This document shows, piece after piece, positions 18,001 through 26,289 of a stretch of 64,000 nt of DNA. This DNA is from Ardenticatenaceae bacterium (GTDB lineage: Bacteria > Chloroflexota > Anaerolineae > Promineifilales > Promineifilaceae), in assembly GCA_020634235.1 (NCBI GenBank), contig JACKCB010000002.1, forward strand, positions 1,302,001-1,366,000. The letters are read 5' to 3'. A program made the translations under genes and the position numbers. Each line of letters starts with the position of its first letter. The first letter of the stretch is position 1. Below the pieces are notes generated by a model, which worked only from the letters and a program-made list of their open reading frames with translations, searched no databases and was not told where the DNA came from.

Positions 18001-18194
18001 TAGTGACCCTCCTGACGCCAAAGGCGATAGATATGCATGAAGTAATTGACGATCAGGCCCGCTTTGGCCAGGGCCACAATGAACAGAAGCGCTGTGGACG
18101 GATAATACAGGGCGATAGCAAATTCAACCCCGGTCAGCACAGCCAGAATCACGAAAACGATGAAAACCTGACGATAAGCAGCACTCTTTTCCAT
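18000..18194 (-). CDS. ctaF: Cytochrome c oxidase subunit IV (CtaF-like)
   Basis: A 64-residue two-helix protein (VFIVFVILAVLTGVEFAIAL and LLFIVALAKAGLIVNYFMHI) with the H-IYRLWRQEGH tail typical of small prokaryotic COX IV proteins. It sits between ctaD and ctaE in the standard order and overlaps ctaE by one base. Easily missed because of its size. Confidence 0.88.
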   Translation of the reverse strand: MEKSAAYRQVFIVFVILAVLTGVEFAIALYYPSTALLFIVALAKAGLIVNYFMHIYRLWRQEGH

Positions 18195-18260
18195 AAAACG
18201 AATTCCTCACCAAAAACGTGGTTGCCAGGAACCACGCCCTCCTCCTTTTGCGGCACTCAG

Positions 18261-20135
18261 TTAGTCGCCGGCGGCCACAACGGCCGTGCCGGGATGCATG
18301 TTCACATAAGAGCCAGACAACCCATAGTCATACGGATCACCCACAACTTCAAACGGCTCGTCGTAGTTCATTTCGGGCATGGGCGATGCCACCTGCCATT
18401 CAGGCGAACGAGAGCGCCACGGGTTGGTAACAGCGACTTGCTGGGTGCGCGCGCTGCTAACCAGGTTGTAGACCATGATAATGATGGACCAGGCAATGAC
18501 CAGGGCAGCAATGGTGATGAGGGTCTGGGTGAAGTCGATGCCCAGCGCCGGGTCATAGTCGGCGATACGGCGGCGCATACCCAGCAGCCCAACATGCATC
18601 TGGCCCAGGCTCATCACCCAGAAGCCGGGCACCATCAGCCAGAAGTGCAGTTTGCCAAGCTTCTCGTTATACATCCGGCCGGTAATCTTGGGATACCAGT
18701 AGTAGAGGGCAGCAAAGAAGGGGAAGACGAAGCCACCGAACATCGTGGCGTGGAAGTGACCCACCACCCAGTAGCTGTCATGCAGGTGCAGGTCGGTGGG
18801 CACAGTGCCCAGGATGGGGCCGGTAACGCCACCGATGAGGAAGACGGAAATGGCCCCCAGAACAAAGAGCATGGGTGTAGGCAGCGAAATCTTGCCTCCC
18901 CACAAGGTACCAATCCAGCTAAAGAATTTTACGCCGGTAGGCACTGCCACCAACAGCGTGGCGAACATAAAGGGGATGCGCAGGACGTCGTTCATGCCGG
19001 AGGTGAACATGTGGTGCGCCCAAACCAGGAAGCCGACGAGGGCGATGGCGATGCTGGACAGGGCAATCCATTTGTAGCCGAAGAGGGGCTTGCGCGAGAA
19101 GACTGGCAGAAGCTCGCTGATAACCCCCAATCCGGGCAAGACGAAGACGTAGACCACGGGATGTGAGTAGAACCAGAAGAGATGCTGGTAGAGAATGGGA
19201 TCGCCGGGTGGCAACCCGGCCGGGGCCGTAGGTTCAAAAAAGCCCAGCCCAAACAAACGCTGCATCGTCACCATCAACAGCGCCACACCTACCGTTTGGG
19301 TGGCCGTGAACTGAATCAACGAAGCTGCCAGCGCCCCCCAGACAAAAATCGGCATCCGGAACAGGCTCATGCCCGGCGCCCGCATCGTCAGCACCGTTAC
19401 AATCAGGTTTATGGCCCCAGCAATCGACGAGAAGCCGATCATATAGAAGCCCAGCAAGAACAACTGCGTGCCGATTGGTCCCCGGATACTCAGCGGTGGG
19501 TAGCCCACCCAGCCAGTATCCCAGCCGCCACCCACAAACATGGCCAGCAGCAAGAGCATCGCCGACGGCAGCGTAACCCAATAGCTAAACGCATTGAGCC
19601 GCGGGAAAGCCATGTCCTGGGCGCCAATCATCATCGGCACCAGGTAATTGGACATAGCACCAACACCCAACAAGATGCTGGCAATCATAATAATGCCGTG
19701 CGCGCTGAAGATGGTGTTGTACTGCTGCATGCTCAGGAACTGCATGCCGGGCATCGCCAATTCCATGCGGAAGATTAGCGCCAGGATACCGCCCACCATA
19801 AGCACCACCAGCGAGGTCACGCCATACTGAATGCCAATAACCTTGTGGTTGTAATCCACGCTAAAATAGCGTGTCCATACTGGCTTACCTTCCGGCGGTC
19901 CGTGGTGTAGGGGGGTCTTTTTACCAGCGGCCCATTTGATCCAGTCGGTAAGCACCCCAGAGAACAGCAGCGCCGTGAAGGCTCCCAAGAAGGCACCGGC
20001 AACCCATGCCGCCTCGGGGTCCGGTTCCAGGCCCATGGCGGCACGAATGCCGTTCACCAGGGCAATAGCCAGGCCCAGACCCACAAATTGGCCGACAATG
20101 GCACGAACGATGCCTAGAGAAAAGAAGTGTCGCAT
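18261..20135 (-). CDS. ctaD: Cytochrome c oxidase subunit I, A2 type
   Basis: A 624-residue catalytic subunit. Haem and CuB ligands are visible: HGIIMI, FWFYSHPVVYV (near residue 323), AHHMFTSGM, and HDSYWVVGHFHATM (near 455). YSHP in place of GHPE is the hallmark of A2-type haem-copper oxidases. About 100 extra N-terminal residues contain two additional helices before the usual core (YFSVDYNHKVIGIQYG). It starts 15 bases after ctaC. Reduces oxygen to water with proton pumping, in the cytoplasmic membrane. Confidence 0.96.
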   Translation of the reverse strand: MRHFFSLGIVRAIVGQFVGLGLAIALVNGIRAAMGLEPDPEAAWVAGAFLGAFTALLFSGVLTDWIKWAAGKKTPLHHGPPEGKPVWTRYFSVDYNHKVIGIQYGVTSLVVLMVGGILALIFRMELAMPGMQFLSMQQYNTIFSAHGIIMIASILLGVGAMSNYLVPMMIGAQDMAFPRLNAFSYWVTLPSAMLLLLAMFVGGGWDTGWVGYPPLSIRGPIGTQLFLLGFYMIGFSSIAGAINLIVTVLTMRAPGMSLFRMPIFVWGALAASLIQFTATQTVGVALLMVTMQRLFGLGFFEPTAPAGLPPGDPILYQHLFWFYSHPVVYVFVLPGLGVISELLPVFSRKPLFGYKWIALSSIAIALVGFLVWAHHMFTSGMNDVLRIPFMFATLLVAVPTGVKFFSWIGTLWGGKISLPTPMLFVLGAISVFLIGGVTGPILGTVPTDLHLHDSYWVVGHFHATMFGGFVFPFFAALYYWYPKITGRMYNEKLGKLHFWLMVPGFWVMSLGQMHVGLLGMRRRIADYDPALGIDFTQTLITIAALVIAWSIIIMVYNLVSSARTQQVAVTNPWRSRSPEWQVASPMPEMNYDEPFEVVGDPYDYGLSGSYVNMHPGTAVVAAGD

Positions 20136-20150
20136 AATTATTCCCTCTTC

Positions 20151-21203
20151 TTACTCAAGCGTTTTGATGAAGGCAATCAAATCTTCCGCGATGTTGATCT
20201 GACCACCATACTTCGCCTCTTCCTCGGCAAAGCGATCCTGGAAGTTTTGGGGCATAAGATTAGGCGTGAAGCCCTGCACAACGTGAAGGTTGGGTGTGTA
20301 GATGGAACTGGTGATGTAGGCGTCGTCAGCGACCAGGCTGGTGCCATCATCAAAGATTCTCTCGGAGCCGTAGAGACCCTGCCAGCTTGGGCCAACAACC
20401 ACGGTGCCGTCCAGGCTGTGGCAGGCATTGCAACCGTAATCCTCGTACCATTTCTGCCCGCGCTCTTCGGCCGTCAGGTTGGTTACGGAGACAAGCTGCG
20501 ACTCTATCCATTTGTCAAAATCTGCCTGGCTGACTACGTGGACCGGGGCCAGCATGGTGGCATGCTGGGTGCCGCAAATCTCGGCACACCGCACTTTGTA
20601 TTCGCCGATGAGGCTGGGGGTAATGCGCAAAACCTTTTGCTGGCCGGGCACCAGGTCTTGCTTCATGCGGAATTCTGGCACCCAGAAAGAGTGTAGTACA
20701 TCCAGGGAGTTCAACTGGAACTGAACTGGCTGGCCTTCGACCAGATAAAGTTCGGTAGTCCGCAAATCGTCGTATTCGGGATACTCGAAGTACCAGGACC
20801 ACTGCTGGCCGTAGACTTTGATGACGACCTCGTCTGGATTGGGGCTGGTCAGGTCGTTGAGCATCTGTGCGCCCCAAACGCCAAAGAAGACGACAGCCGC
20901 CAGCGGCAAGATGGTCCAGGCAACTTCCAGGCCAGTATGTCCATGGAAATGATCCCCCTCGGCCTCTTCATCCTCTTCCGGTTTGCGGCGGAAGAGGACC
21001 AGGGCGTAGAGGGCAAAGACGACGACCAGCGAAAACAGGAATGAGATCATTAAGAAATGAGAATGAAAGAGGGTGTCGATGGGTCCTGCTTGGGCGCTGG
21101 CCGCGACTGGCAGCCGGAAGATGATTGTGAGCAAGCCATAGATGGCAGCAGTAGACGCTGCAATCAGAATTGCCACAGCAACAAAATGCTTTCCATATTT
21201 CAT
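20151..21203 (-). CDS. ctaC: Cytochrome c oxidase subunit II fused to cytochrome c (caa3)
   Basis: About 350 residues. An N-terminal anchor and a second helix (FLMISFLFSLVVVFALYALVL) precede the cupredoxin domain with the CuA motif VRCAEICGTQHATM (near residue 204). The C-terminus is a class I cytochrome c with haem motif CNACH (near 254) and a distal Met candidate in FTPNLMPQNF. The fusion defines a caa3 oxidase that carries its own electron donor. The ATG at 21203 has GGGAAG upstream; an alternative 14 codons earlier adds no conserved sequence. First gene of the operon. Confidence 0.95.
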   Translation of the reverse strand: MKYGKHFVAVAILIAASTAAIYGLLTIIFRLPVAASAQAGPIDTLFHSHFLMISFLFSLVVVFALYALVLFRRKPEEDEEAEGDHFHGHTGLEVAWTILPLAAVVFFGVWGAQMLNDLTSPNPDEVVIKVYGQQWSWYFEYPEYDDLRTTELYLVEGQPVQFQLNSLDVLHSFWVPEFRMKQDLVPGQQKVLRITPSLIGEYKVRCAEICGTQHATMLAPVHVVSQADFDKWIESQLVSVTNLTAEERGQKWYEDYGCNACHSLDGTVVVGPSWQGLYGSERIFDDGTSLVADDAYITSSIYTPNLHVVQGFTPNLMPQNFQDRFAEEEAKYGGQINIAEDLIAFIKTLE

Positions 21204-21278
21204 TTGCGCTTCCCTAACAAGTAGAAATTCCAGGTTGGTTAACAAATAGGATGGCGTTGACCTCGCAAAAGCCTGTGC

Positions 21279-21306
21279 ATATTATCACAAAGGTATGGTG
21301 ATGCAA
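21279..21306 (-). promoter_or_regulatory. Candidate promoter of the ctaC-D-F-E operon
   Basis: The minus strand has TTGCAT (21306-21301), a 16-base spacer and TAATAT (21284-21279), preceded by TGA. It lies 76 bases upstream of the ctaC start and just downstream of the paired CTGGTnACCAG dyads. Confidence 0.45.
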
Positions 21307-21382
21307 AGGGATTTGCTATGTAGTTGGGATGAAAAAGCGTGGCGATTGCTGGCATGGCGACCCCCGGCCGGGGTAATTTACA

Positions 21383-21429
21383 CCTGGTGACCAGTTGCCT
21401 GCCCCTACAGTCTGTATCTGGTCACCAGG
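21383..21429. promoter_or_regulatory. Two CTGGTnACCAG dyads upstream of the oxidase operon
   Basis: CCTGGTGACCAG (21383-21394) and CTGGTCACCAGG (21418-21429) are perfect reverse complements, and each contains the 11-bp dyad CTGGT-n-ACCAG. Their centres are 35 bases apart. They could be a paired operator for the oxidase promoter (nearest dyad about 77 bases upstream of -35) or the stem of a hairpin after the 21458 gene. No T-run follows on either strand, which favours the operator reading. Confidence 0.5.
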
Positions 21430-21457
21430 CGCAATATCATGCGGGTAGCCCCAAATT

Positions 21458-21832
21458 CTACCCGCCAGGAACTTCCAACAGCTCGGGCAACGGCCCGCCG
21501 CGATGGCGACGGACCAGCAGCAAGATAGCCAGCGAGAGTAGAGAGCCAACGGTGGCCGCCCCCACCCACCAGCCCCGCTGATTGGGATGGGCGGCCACAA
21601 TGGTCACGTTGCGGTCATACTGCATCAGGTCATGGTGCAGTTGCGTGGTGAACCCGGCCGGGGGGGAAACCGGGACCAACACTTGCTTCACCGCACGCGC
21701 TAACTGCAGCAGCGGGGCAACCTCGTCCCCATACAACAGCGCCAGCGACTCTGTCTGATCCTGGCCGGCATTCAGCGCATCGGCATGCATCGTCAGCAGG
21801 TCGACTAACTCATTACGCCTATATCCAAACAT
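21458..21832 (-). CDS. Probable anti-sigma factor-like membrane protein
   Basis: A 124-residue protein. The N-terminal ~75 residues are soluble and contain a pattern (DEVAPLLQLARAVKQVLVPVSPPAGFTTQLHHDLM) seen in Chloroflexota proteins encoded near ECF sigma factors. One helix follows (VGAATVGSLLSLAILLLV) and a short basic tail. With an ECF sigma gene two genes upstream on the same strand, an anti-sigma role is the best guess; no zinc-binding HxxxCxxC is present. The ATG at 21832 follows AAGGGGG. Family recognition is by pattern only. Confidence 0.5.
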   Translation of the reverse strand: MFGYRRNELVDLLTMHADALNAGQDQTESLALLYGDEVAPLLQLARAVKQVLVPVSPPAGFTTQLHHDLMQYDRNVTIVAAHPNQRGWWVGAATVGSLLSLAILLLVRRHRGGPLPELLEVPGG

Positions 21833-21983
21833 TACGACCCCCTTTGCGCACCGCCCGGCAAAGCCGGCGCTGCACATCGTTCCTAGAGAGAAGCACGGTC
21901 ATTGGGTCGGGCATCGGGTTCGTTCGCTCCCGGCCGGGCAAAACCATACCCGGCCGGGGGCACCCTACGCCCACCAACAGACA

Positions 21984-22835
21984 CTACGCCACCTCTGGAA
22001 TTGCCACCAGGCCCAAAGCGCCCGGTCCCAGATTAATGGCCACCGAAATAGCCATATTCACCAGATACTCTTCGGTAATATTGAAACTACTGCGCGCCAT
22101 TTCCAGCAGCGACCGGCCAGCCTGTTCCGCGCCACCGTGCATCACCGCCAGCTTCACCGGCTTGTCCCCCACATCCGCCTTCACGGCATCGATCATGTAA
22201 GCCAACGCCTTGTTATAGGTACGCACCTTACCAGCCTCAGTGATGATCCCATCCTTCAGCGTCATAATCGGCTTAATATTCAGCAGCGTAGCCATGGTAG
22301 AGCGCATAGAGCTAACCCGCCCACCCTTCACCGCATACTCCAGGCTGTCAATCAGGAAGTAAATGGACTGCGACTGGAGCATTTCATCCAGGCGCGCCTT
22401 GATGGCGGCATAATCATGGCCGTCCGCCGCCATACGCGCCGCCTCAATGGCCATCAACCCCTGCCCGGCCGACCCCGCCTGCGAGTCATAGAGATGGAAC
22501 GTTCCCTGCCCAACCAGTTCCCGGCCGGCAGCCACAGCCGAAGCATACGTCCCGCTCAGCTTCTCACTCACCGTAATAGTCAGCACTTCCGATTCCCCTT
22601 CCGCCAGAATCGATTTATAGATCTCCGCAAACTGATACGGTGTCGGCTGCGACGTCTTGGGGAAATTGTGGGCACCCACCGTCTTCACCTTTTCATAGAA
22701 GGCATCATGATCCATGCTAATGCCAGACAAAAACTGCTCGGTGCCAAACATAATGTTAATCGGCACAATAATAATGTTGTACTTCTCAGCCACATCCGCA
22801 GGCACATCACCTGCATCGTCCATTACAATTCGCAT
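21984..22835 (-). CDS. DegV-family fatty-acid-binding protein
   Basis: A 283-residue DegV protein. Seen: MRIVMDDAGDVPADV at the start, the strand IIIVPINIMFG, the binding-loop SQPTPYQF, ISEKLSGTY-like TVSEKLSGTY, and the DSQAGSAGQG segment. DegV proteins bind a fatty acid in an EDD fold and in Firmicutes serve FakA/FakB acyl phosphorylation; no fakA-like gene is nearby. The ATG at 22835 follows AGGAGAGG. It lies 57 bases after the ECF sigma gene and may be co-transcribed with it. Confidence 0.9.
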   Translation of the reverse strand: MRIVMDDAGDVPADVAEKYNIIIVPINIMFGTEQFLSGISMDHDAFYEKVKTVGAHNFPKTSQPTPYQFAEIYKSILAEGESEVLTITVSEKLSGTYASAVAAGRELVGQGTFHLYDSQAGSAGQGLMAIEAARMAADGHDYAAIKARLDEMLQSQSIYFLIDSLEYAVKGGRVSSMRSTMATLLNIKPIMTLKDGIITEAGKVRTYNKALAYMIDAVKADVGDKPVKLAVMHGGAEQAGRSLLEMARSSFNITEEYLVNMAISVAINLGPGALGLVAIPEVA

Positions 22836-22892
22836 TTTTCCTCTCCTAATCCCTGAAATCTCTATCACTGCCAGACCACGTGCCAGGCGCAA

Positions 22893-23576
22893 TTACCCAA
22901 ACCCCTGATCTTTGCCGCCGGACAACCAGCCCCGCAAGCGCACATACCGGGGCGCGGCCACGGGCACTATCGCCCCGTGCAAATCCTCACGCAAGGCCAG
23001 CAGCGTACGATGATACAATGACTTAATCGCCCCCTCGCTGCGCCCCATAATCGCCCCGATCTCGGCATTAGAAAGCTGTTCTACAAACTTGAAGATCAGC
23101 AAATCTTGCCGTTCGGCCGGCAGCCGCCGGATGGCAGCCAGGAGCGCTTCGTTATCGTTTGATAATTCAACCAGGCGATCCGGACCATCGGCAAAGAGCT
23201 GCCAGTGAGCCAGGTCATCCAGGTTAATGGTTTTGCGCCGGTTACGGTCACGGTGCCAATTCGCCATCAGGTTATGCGCAATACGGTAAAGCCAGGCAGA
23301 AAACGGCACGCCCTGGTCTTCGTAGCGCTCAATGTGCTGCATGGCCCGGATGAAGACACGTGCGGTCAAATCTTCTGCATCGGCATGACTGCCGGTCTTG
23401 TAATAAACGTAGTTGTATATCTTGTCGACGTGGCGCTCATACAGTTGCCCGAAGGCCTCTTTGTCTGTCTTGGCGCGTTCAACCAGCGTCGCTTCATCCA
23501 TGCCGGTATCTTCCGCAGCGTTGGCCGCCTTTGGCGCTTGCGCCACTGGCAGCGTCGCCGCCATTGTGCCGGGCAT
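22893..23576 (-). CDS. ECF-type RNA polymerase sigma factor
   Basis: A 227-residue sigma-70 family factor. Region 2 (residues ~40-110) has LYERHVDKIYNYVYY, DAEDLTARVFIRAM and FSAWLYRIAHNLMANWHRD. Region 4 (residues ~160-215) has LPAERQDLLIFKFVEQLSNAEIGAIMG and the recognition helix SEGAIKSLYHRTLLALR. The start could be ATG 23576 or a later ATG about 25 codons in; the first is weakly supported by ribosome-site sequence. A ~170-base leader with a terminator-like hairpin lies upstream. Downstream are degV and a candidate anti-sigma gene. Confidence 0.9.
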   Translation of the reverse strand: MPGTMAATLPVAQAPKAANAAEDTGMDEATLVERAKTDKEAFGQLYERHVDKIYNYVYYKTGSHADAEDLTARVFIRAMQHIERYEDQGVPFSAWLYRIAHNLMANWHRDRNRRKTINLDDLAHWQLFADGPDRLVELSNDNEALLAAIRRLPAERQDLLIFKFVEQLSNAEIGAIMGRSEGAIKSLYHRTLLALREDLHGAIVPVAAPRYVRLRGWLSGGKDQGFG

Positions 23577-23653
23577 GTTTTCTTAGAAAACACGCCGCAA
23601 GGGAAATGGTTGCGCTAACTTGACCGTATCTTGCTGCACGAGGCCCTGGTTGC

Positions 23654-23709
23654 AAAAAAACTCCCGCAAGTTGCCCAGGCAGAAAGCTTTGGCCGGCAAT
23701 CTTCGGGAG
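23654..23709 (-). terminator. Terminator-like hairpin in the leader of the ECF sigma gene
   Basis: On the minus strand CTCCCGAAGATTGCC (23709-23695) pairs with GGCAACTTGCGGGAG (23675-23661), 15 positions with two mismatches, followed by seven T (23660-23654). No minus-strand gene ends here, so it lies in the 5' leader of the sigma gene and may act as an attenuator or end a small RNA. No known riboswitch consensus was recognised. Confidence 0.65.
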
Positions 23710-23752
23710 GTCACGATGCAGCCTGTTTCGCAGCAGACCGACGATTAAAAAG

Positions 23753-23761
23753 AGTATAACA
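23753..23761 (-). promoter_or_regulatory. Extended -10 promoter candidate for the ECF sigma gene
   Basis: TGTTATACT on the minus strand is a strong extended -10. The predicted transcript starts near 23746 and would run through the hairpin at 23654-23709 before reaching the sigma gene at 23576. Confidence 0.5.
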
Positions 23762-23853
23762 GAAGGGGCGCAAGCCGCCTACATCTTGACGCCGGCCGGG
23801 GTGTGAGTTATTCTGGCCTCCTTGTGCAAAGATTACGCGAGCGTAAAAGATTG

Positions 23854-24963
23854 ATGGGTAAACGACTTAACTGGTTGAAGCGTCAGGGGCTGCTGTTTTG
23901 GCTGGGGCTGCTGCTGTTGCTGCTGGCAGCGAGCGGCTGCACGCATGCCGCCGATGCCCGTAACCAGGCCGCCGGGTTTACCCCGGCCGGGGCAAACCCC
24001 GCCTCCACCACCCCACCGCCCACCCTTAGCCCGCCAACAGCCACGCCGCCTGCCAGCCAGGGCAAAGCCGTTTACAATACACCGGTCGTTAGCCCGCAGC
24101 CCACCCCCACCCTGGCCGCCACGCAGCCACCCCCTAACACAGCAGCACCCGGCCGGGCGGTGCCCAGCCCCACCGCCGAGCTAATCCCCTTGCCTGGTCT
24201 GCGCCCCACCAGCGACCGGCCGCCCAATCCCACGCCGCTGCCCCCCCTACCCACACCCTACAAAACGTATAGCTGGACGCTAAAAGTGCCCATTCTGATG
24301 TACCATTACATCAGCGTCCCCCCGGCCGGGGCAGACGAATACCGCACAGACCTCTCCGTTGACCCGGTTCAATTCCGGGCGCAGATGGAATACCTGGCCA
24401 ACAACGGCTTCACCACCATCGACCTGTACGACCTCTCCCTGGCCATCACCAACAAGCAGCCCCTACCGCCCAAGCCCGTCATCCTCACCTTTGACGACGG
24501 CTACCTCGACATCTACCAAAACGCCTTCCCCATCCTGCAAGAGTTCGGCCTCAAAGGCACCTTCTTCATCATCACCGAATTCATCGACAACGGCTATCCC
24601 GACTACATGAGTTGGGCGATGATCGAAGAGATGGCCGCTGCCGGCCAGCGCATGGAATCCCACTCCAAAACTCACCCAGACCTGCGTGAACAAACCCACG
24701 AGTACCTCATCTGGCAGATTCTGGGCTCACAGCAAACACTGGCCGCGCACATCGGCTACACACCACGCTACTTCTGCTATCCCGGTGGCCATTACGACGA
24801 GGCGACCATAGCCGTGCTGAAGGAGCTGGATTTTTGGGGGGCGGTTACCACGGCCGGGGGAAAGTGGCATAACTTTGAGGATCGTTACGAGTGGACCCGG
24901 CTGCGTATGCGCTTCACCACCAGCCTGCCCGACTTCATCACCATGGTTGAGCCGCTGGAGTAG
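23854..24963 (+). CDS. Lipoprotein polysaccharide deacetylase (NodB domain)
   Basis: About 369 residues. A signal peptide ends in lipobox AASGC, then ~115 residues of Pro/Thr-rich linker. The NodB domain begins with PILMYHYIS and has the metal-binding Asp pair TFDDGY (near residue 213), HSKTH (near 270) and the arginine-containing motif RYFCYPGGHYDE (near 305). The PILMYH start resembles the PgaB/IcaB and peptidoglycan deacetylase group. The product should remove N-acetyl groups from cell-surface glycan outside the membrane. A GTG at 23803 could add 17 residues; I preferred the ATG at 23854. Confidence 0.88.
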   Translation: MGKRLNWLKRQGLLFWLGLLLLLLAASGCTHAADARNQAAGFTPAGANPASTTPPPTLSPPTATPPASQGKAVYNTPVVSPQPTPTLAATQPPPNTAAPGRAVPSPTAELIPLPGLRPTSDRPPNPTPLPPLPTPYKTYSWTLKVPILMYHYISVPPAGADEYRTDLSVDPVQFRAQMEYLANNGFTTIDLYDLSLAITNKQPLPPKPVILTFDDGYLDIYQNAFPILQEFGLKGTFFIITEFIDNGYPDYMSWAMIEEMAAAGQRMESHSKTHPDLREQTHEYLIWQILGSQQTLAAHIGYTPRYFCYPGGHYDEATIAVLKELDFWGAVTTAGGKWHNFEDRYEWTRLRMRFTTSLPDFITMVEPLE

Positions 24964-25001
24964 TTCCGGCCTGGGCCGGTCCTGGCCGTACAGGAGAGCA
25001 A

Positions 25002-25736
25002 ATGACCGCTGATTTACGAGGCAAGGTGGCCCTGGTTACCGGTGGGGCGGTGCGGGTGGGTCGGGCAATTTCACTGGCCCTGGCCGCCGCCGGCTGCGAT
25101 TTGTTGATCCATTATGGCCGCTCGGCAACCCCGGCCGGGGAGACAGCCACCGCCGCCCGCGCATTCGGGGTAAACGTTCACACTCACCAGGCCAACCTGG
25201 CCGATGCCGCCGAAACAGCCGGGATCATCCCCGCCGGGGTTGCGGCCCTGGGCCACATAGACATCCTGATCAACAACGCAGCCATCTTCCTGGATGGTGG
25301 GCTGGCCGACACCACCCTGACAATGTGGCAAACGCAAATGGCCATCAACCTGCAAGCGCCCTTTCTCCTGAGCCAGGCCTTTGTACAGCAGTTGGGAACC
25401 CGGCCGGGGCAAATCATCAACATCAGCGATGCCCGCATCACCCGGCCGGGGGCCGATCACTTCGCCTACCGGCTGACCAAAACCGCCCTGGTAGCCATGA
25501 CCGAGGGGCTGGCGCTGGAGCTAGCACCCCACGTGCGCGTCAACGCCGTAGCCTTGGGGGCCATTTTGCCCCCGCCCGGCGAGGATGAGCGCTACATCCA
25601 GGCCTTGGCGCAGCAGCGGGTGCCCCTGCGCCGGCCGGGCAATGCCCAATTGGTAGCTGAAAACGTGCTGCATTTACTGCGCCAGGAATTCCTCACCGGC
25701 GTCACCATCCGCCTGGACGGCGGCGAATTTCTATAA
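25002..25736 (+). CDS. Short-chain reductase, pteridine reductase/FolM-like
   Basis: A 244-residue SDR. The cofactor loop reads TGGAVRVGRAIS: the TGxxxRxG form, with Arg binding the NADPH phosphate, is typical of pteridine reductase PTR1 and FolM, not of general SDRs (TGxxxGIG). Other features are ILINNAAIF, the catalytic YRLTK and GAILPP. AGGAGAGC precedes the ATG. It is followed on the same strand by folB and folK, which supports a role reducing dihydrobiopterin-, dihydromonapterin- or dihydrofolate-like pterins. Activity not demonstrable from sequence alone. Confidence 0.72.
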   Translation: MTADLRGKVALVTGGAVRVGRAISLALAAAGCDLLIHYGRSATPAGETATAARAFGVNVHTHQANLADAAETAGIIPAGVAALGHIDILINNAAIFLDGGLADTTLTMWQTQMAINLQAPFLLSQAFVQQLGTRPGQIINISDARITRPGADHFAYRLTKTALVAMTEGLALELAPHVRVNAVALGAILPPPGEDERYIQALAQQRVPLRRPGNAQLVAENVLHLLRQEFLTGVTIRLDGGEFL

Positions 25737-25869
25737 CCCTTGGCTACTGCACAGCCTCGGCGAAAATCGGACCCAATCACATGGCCGGCAACGCCAATTT
25801 TCAGACCGGATTGGCCTAATCTGGACAACGACTGAAAAAGCTGCGGCCACCAGCCTGAACGAGGACAAC

Positions 25870-26232
25870 ATGGACAAAATCATCATCAGGGATCTGCTGC
25901 TGCGCGGCATTGTGGGCATCAATCCCGACGAGCGCAAAAACAAGCAAGACATTCTTATCAACATGGTCATCTACGCCGATATCCGCCCGGCAGCCGCCTC
26001 CGACAACATCGCAGACGCCGTCAACTACAAGAGCATTACCAAGCGGGTCATTCAACACGTGGAAGCCTCCGCCGATTTTCTGGTGGAAAAGCTGGTGACG
26101 GACATTGCCCGCCTGGTCCTAACCGAATTCGCAGTAGACCGGGTGCAGGTGCGGGTGGAAAAGCCGGGGGCCTTGCGCTTTGCGCGCTCCGTAGGCATTG
26201 AGATTGAGCGCACCCGCGCCGACTTTGCCTGA
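25870..26232 (+). CDS. folB: Dihydroneopterin aldolase
   Basis: A 120-residue FolB converting 7,8-dihydroneopterin to 6-hydroxymethyl-dihydropterin. Hallmarks: IIIRDLLLRGIVGINPDERKN, VNYKSITKRV with the conserved Tyr, a glutamate in the LVEKLVTDIA helix, and the catalytic-lysine region VEKPGALRFARSVGIEIER. GAGGACAAC precedes the ATG. It lies between the FolM-like reductase and folK. Confidence 0.93.
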   Translation: MDKIIIRDLLLRGIVGINPDERKNKQDILINMVIYADIRPAAASDNIADAVNYKSITKRVIQHVEASADFLVEKLVTDIARLVLTEFAVDRVQVRVEKPGALRFARSVGIEIERTRADFA

Positions 26233-26289
26233 GGGCCAATTGCCCCCGCCGGGCTGCCGCCCTCCCGCCTACCTTTATGACACGCCGCC

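Noticed and set aside
21832..21983. A further gene between degV and the anti-sigma-like gene
   Set aside because: The gap holds two palindrome copies but no frame with a ribosome site.
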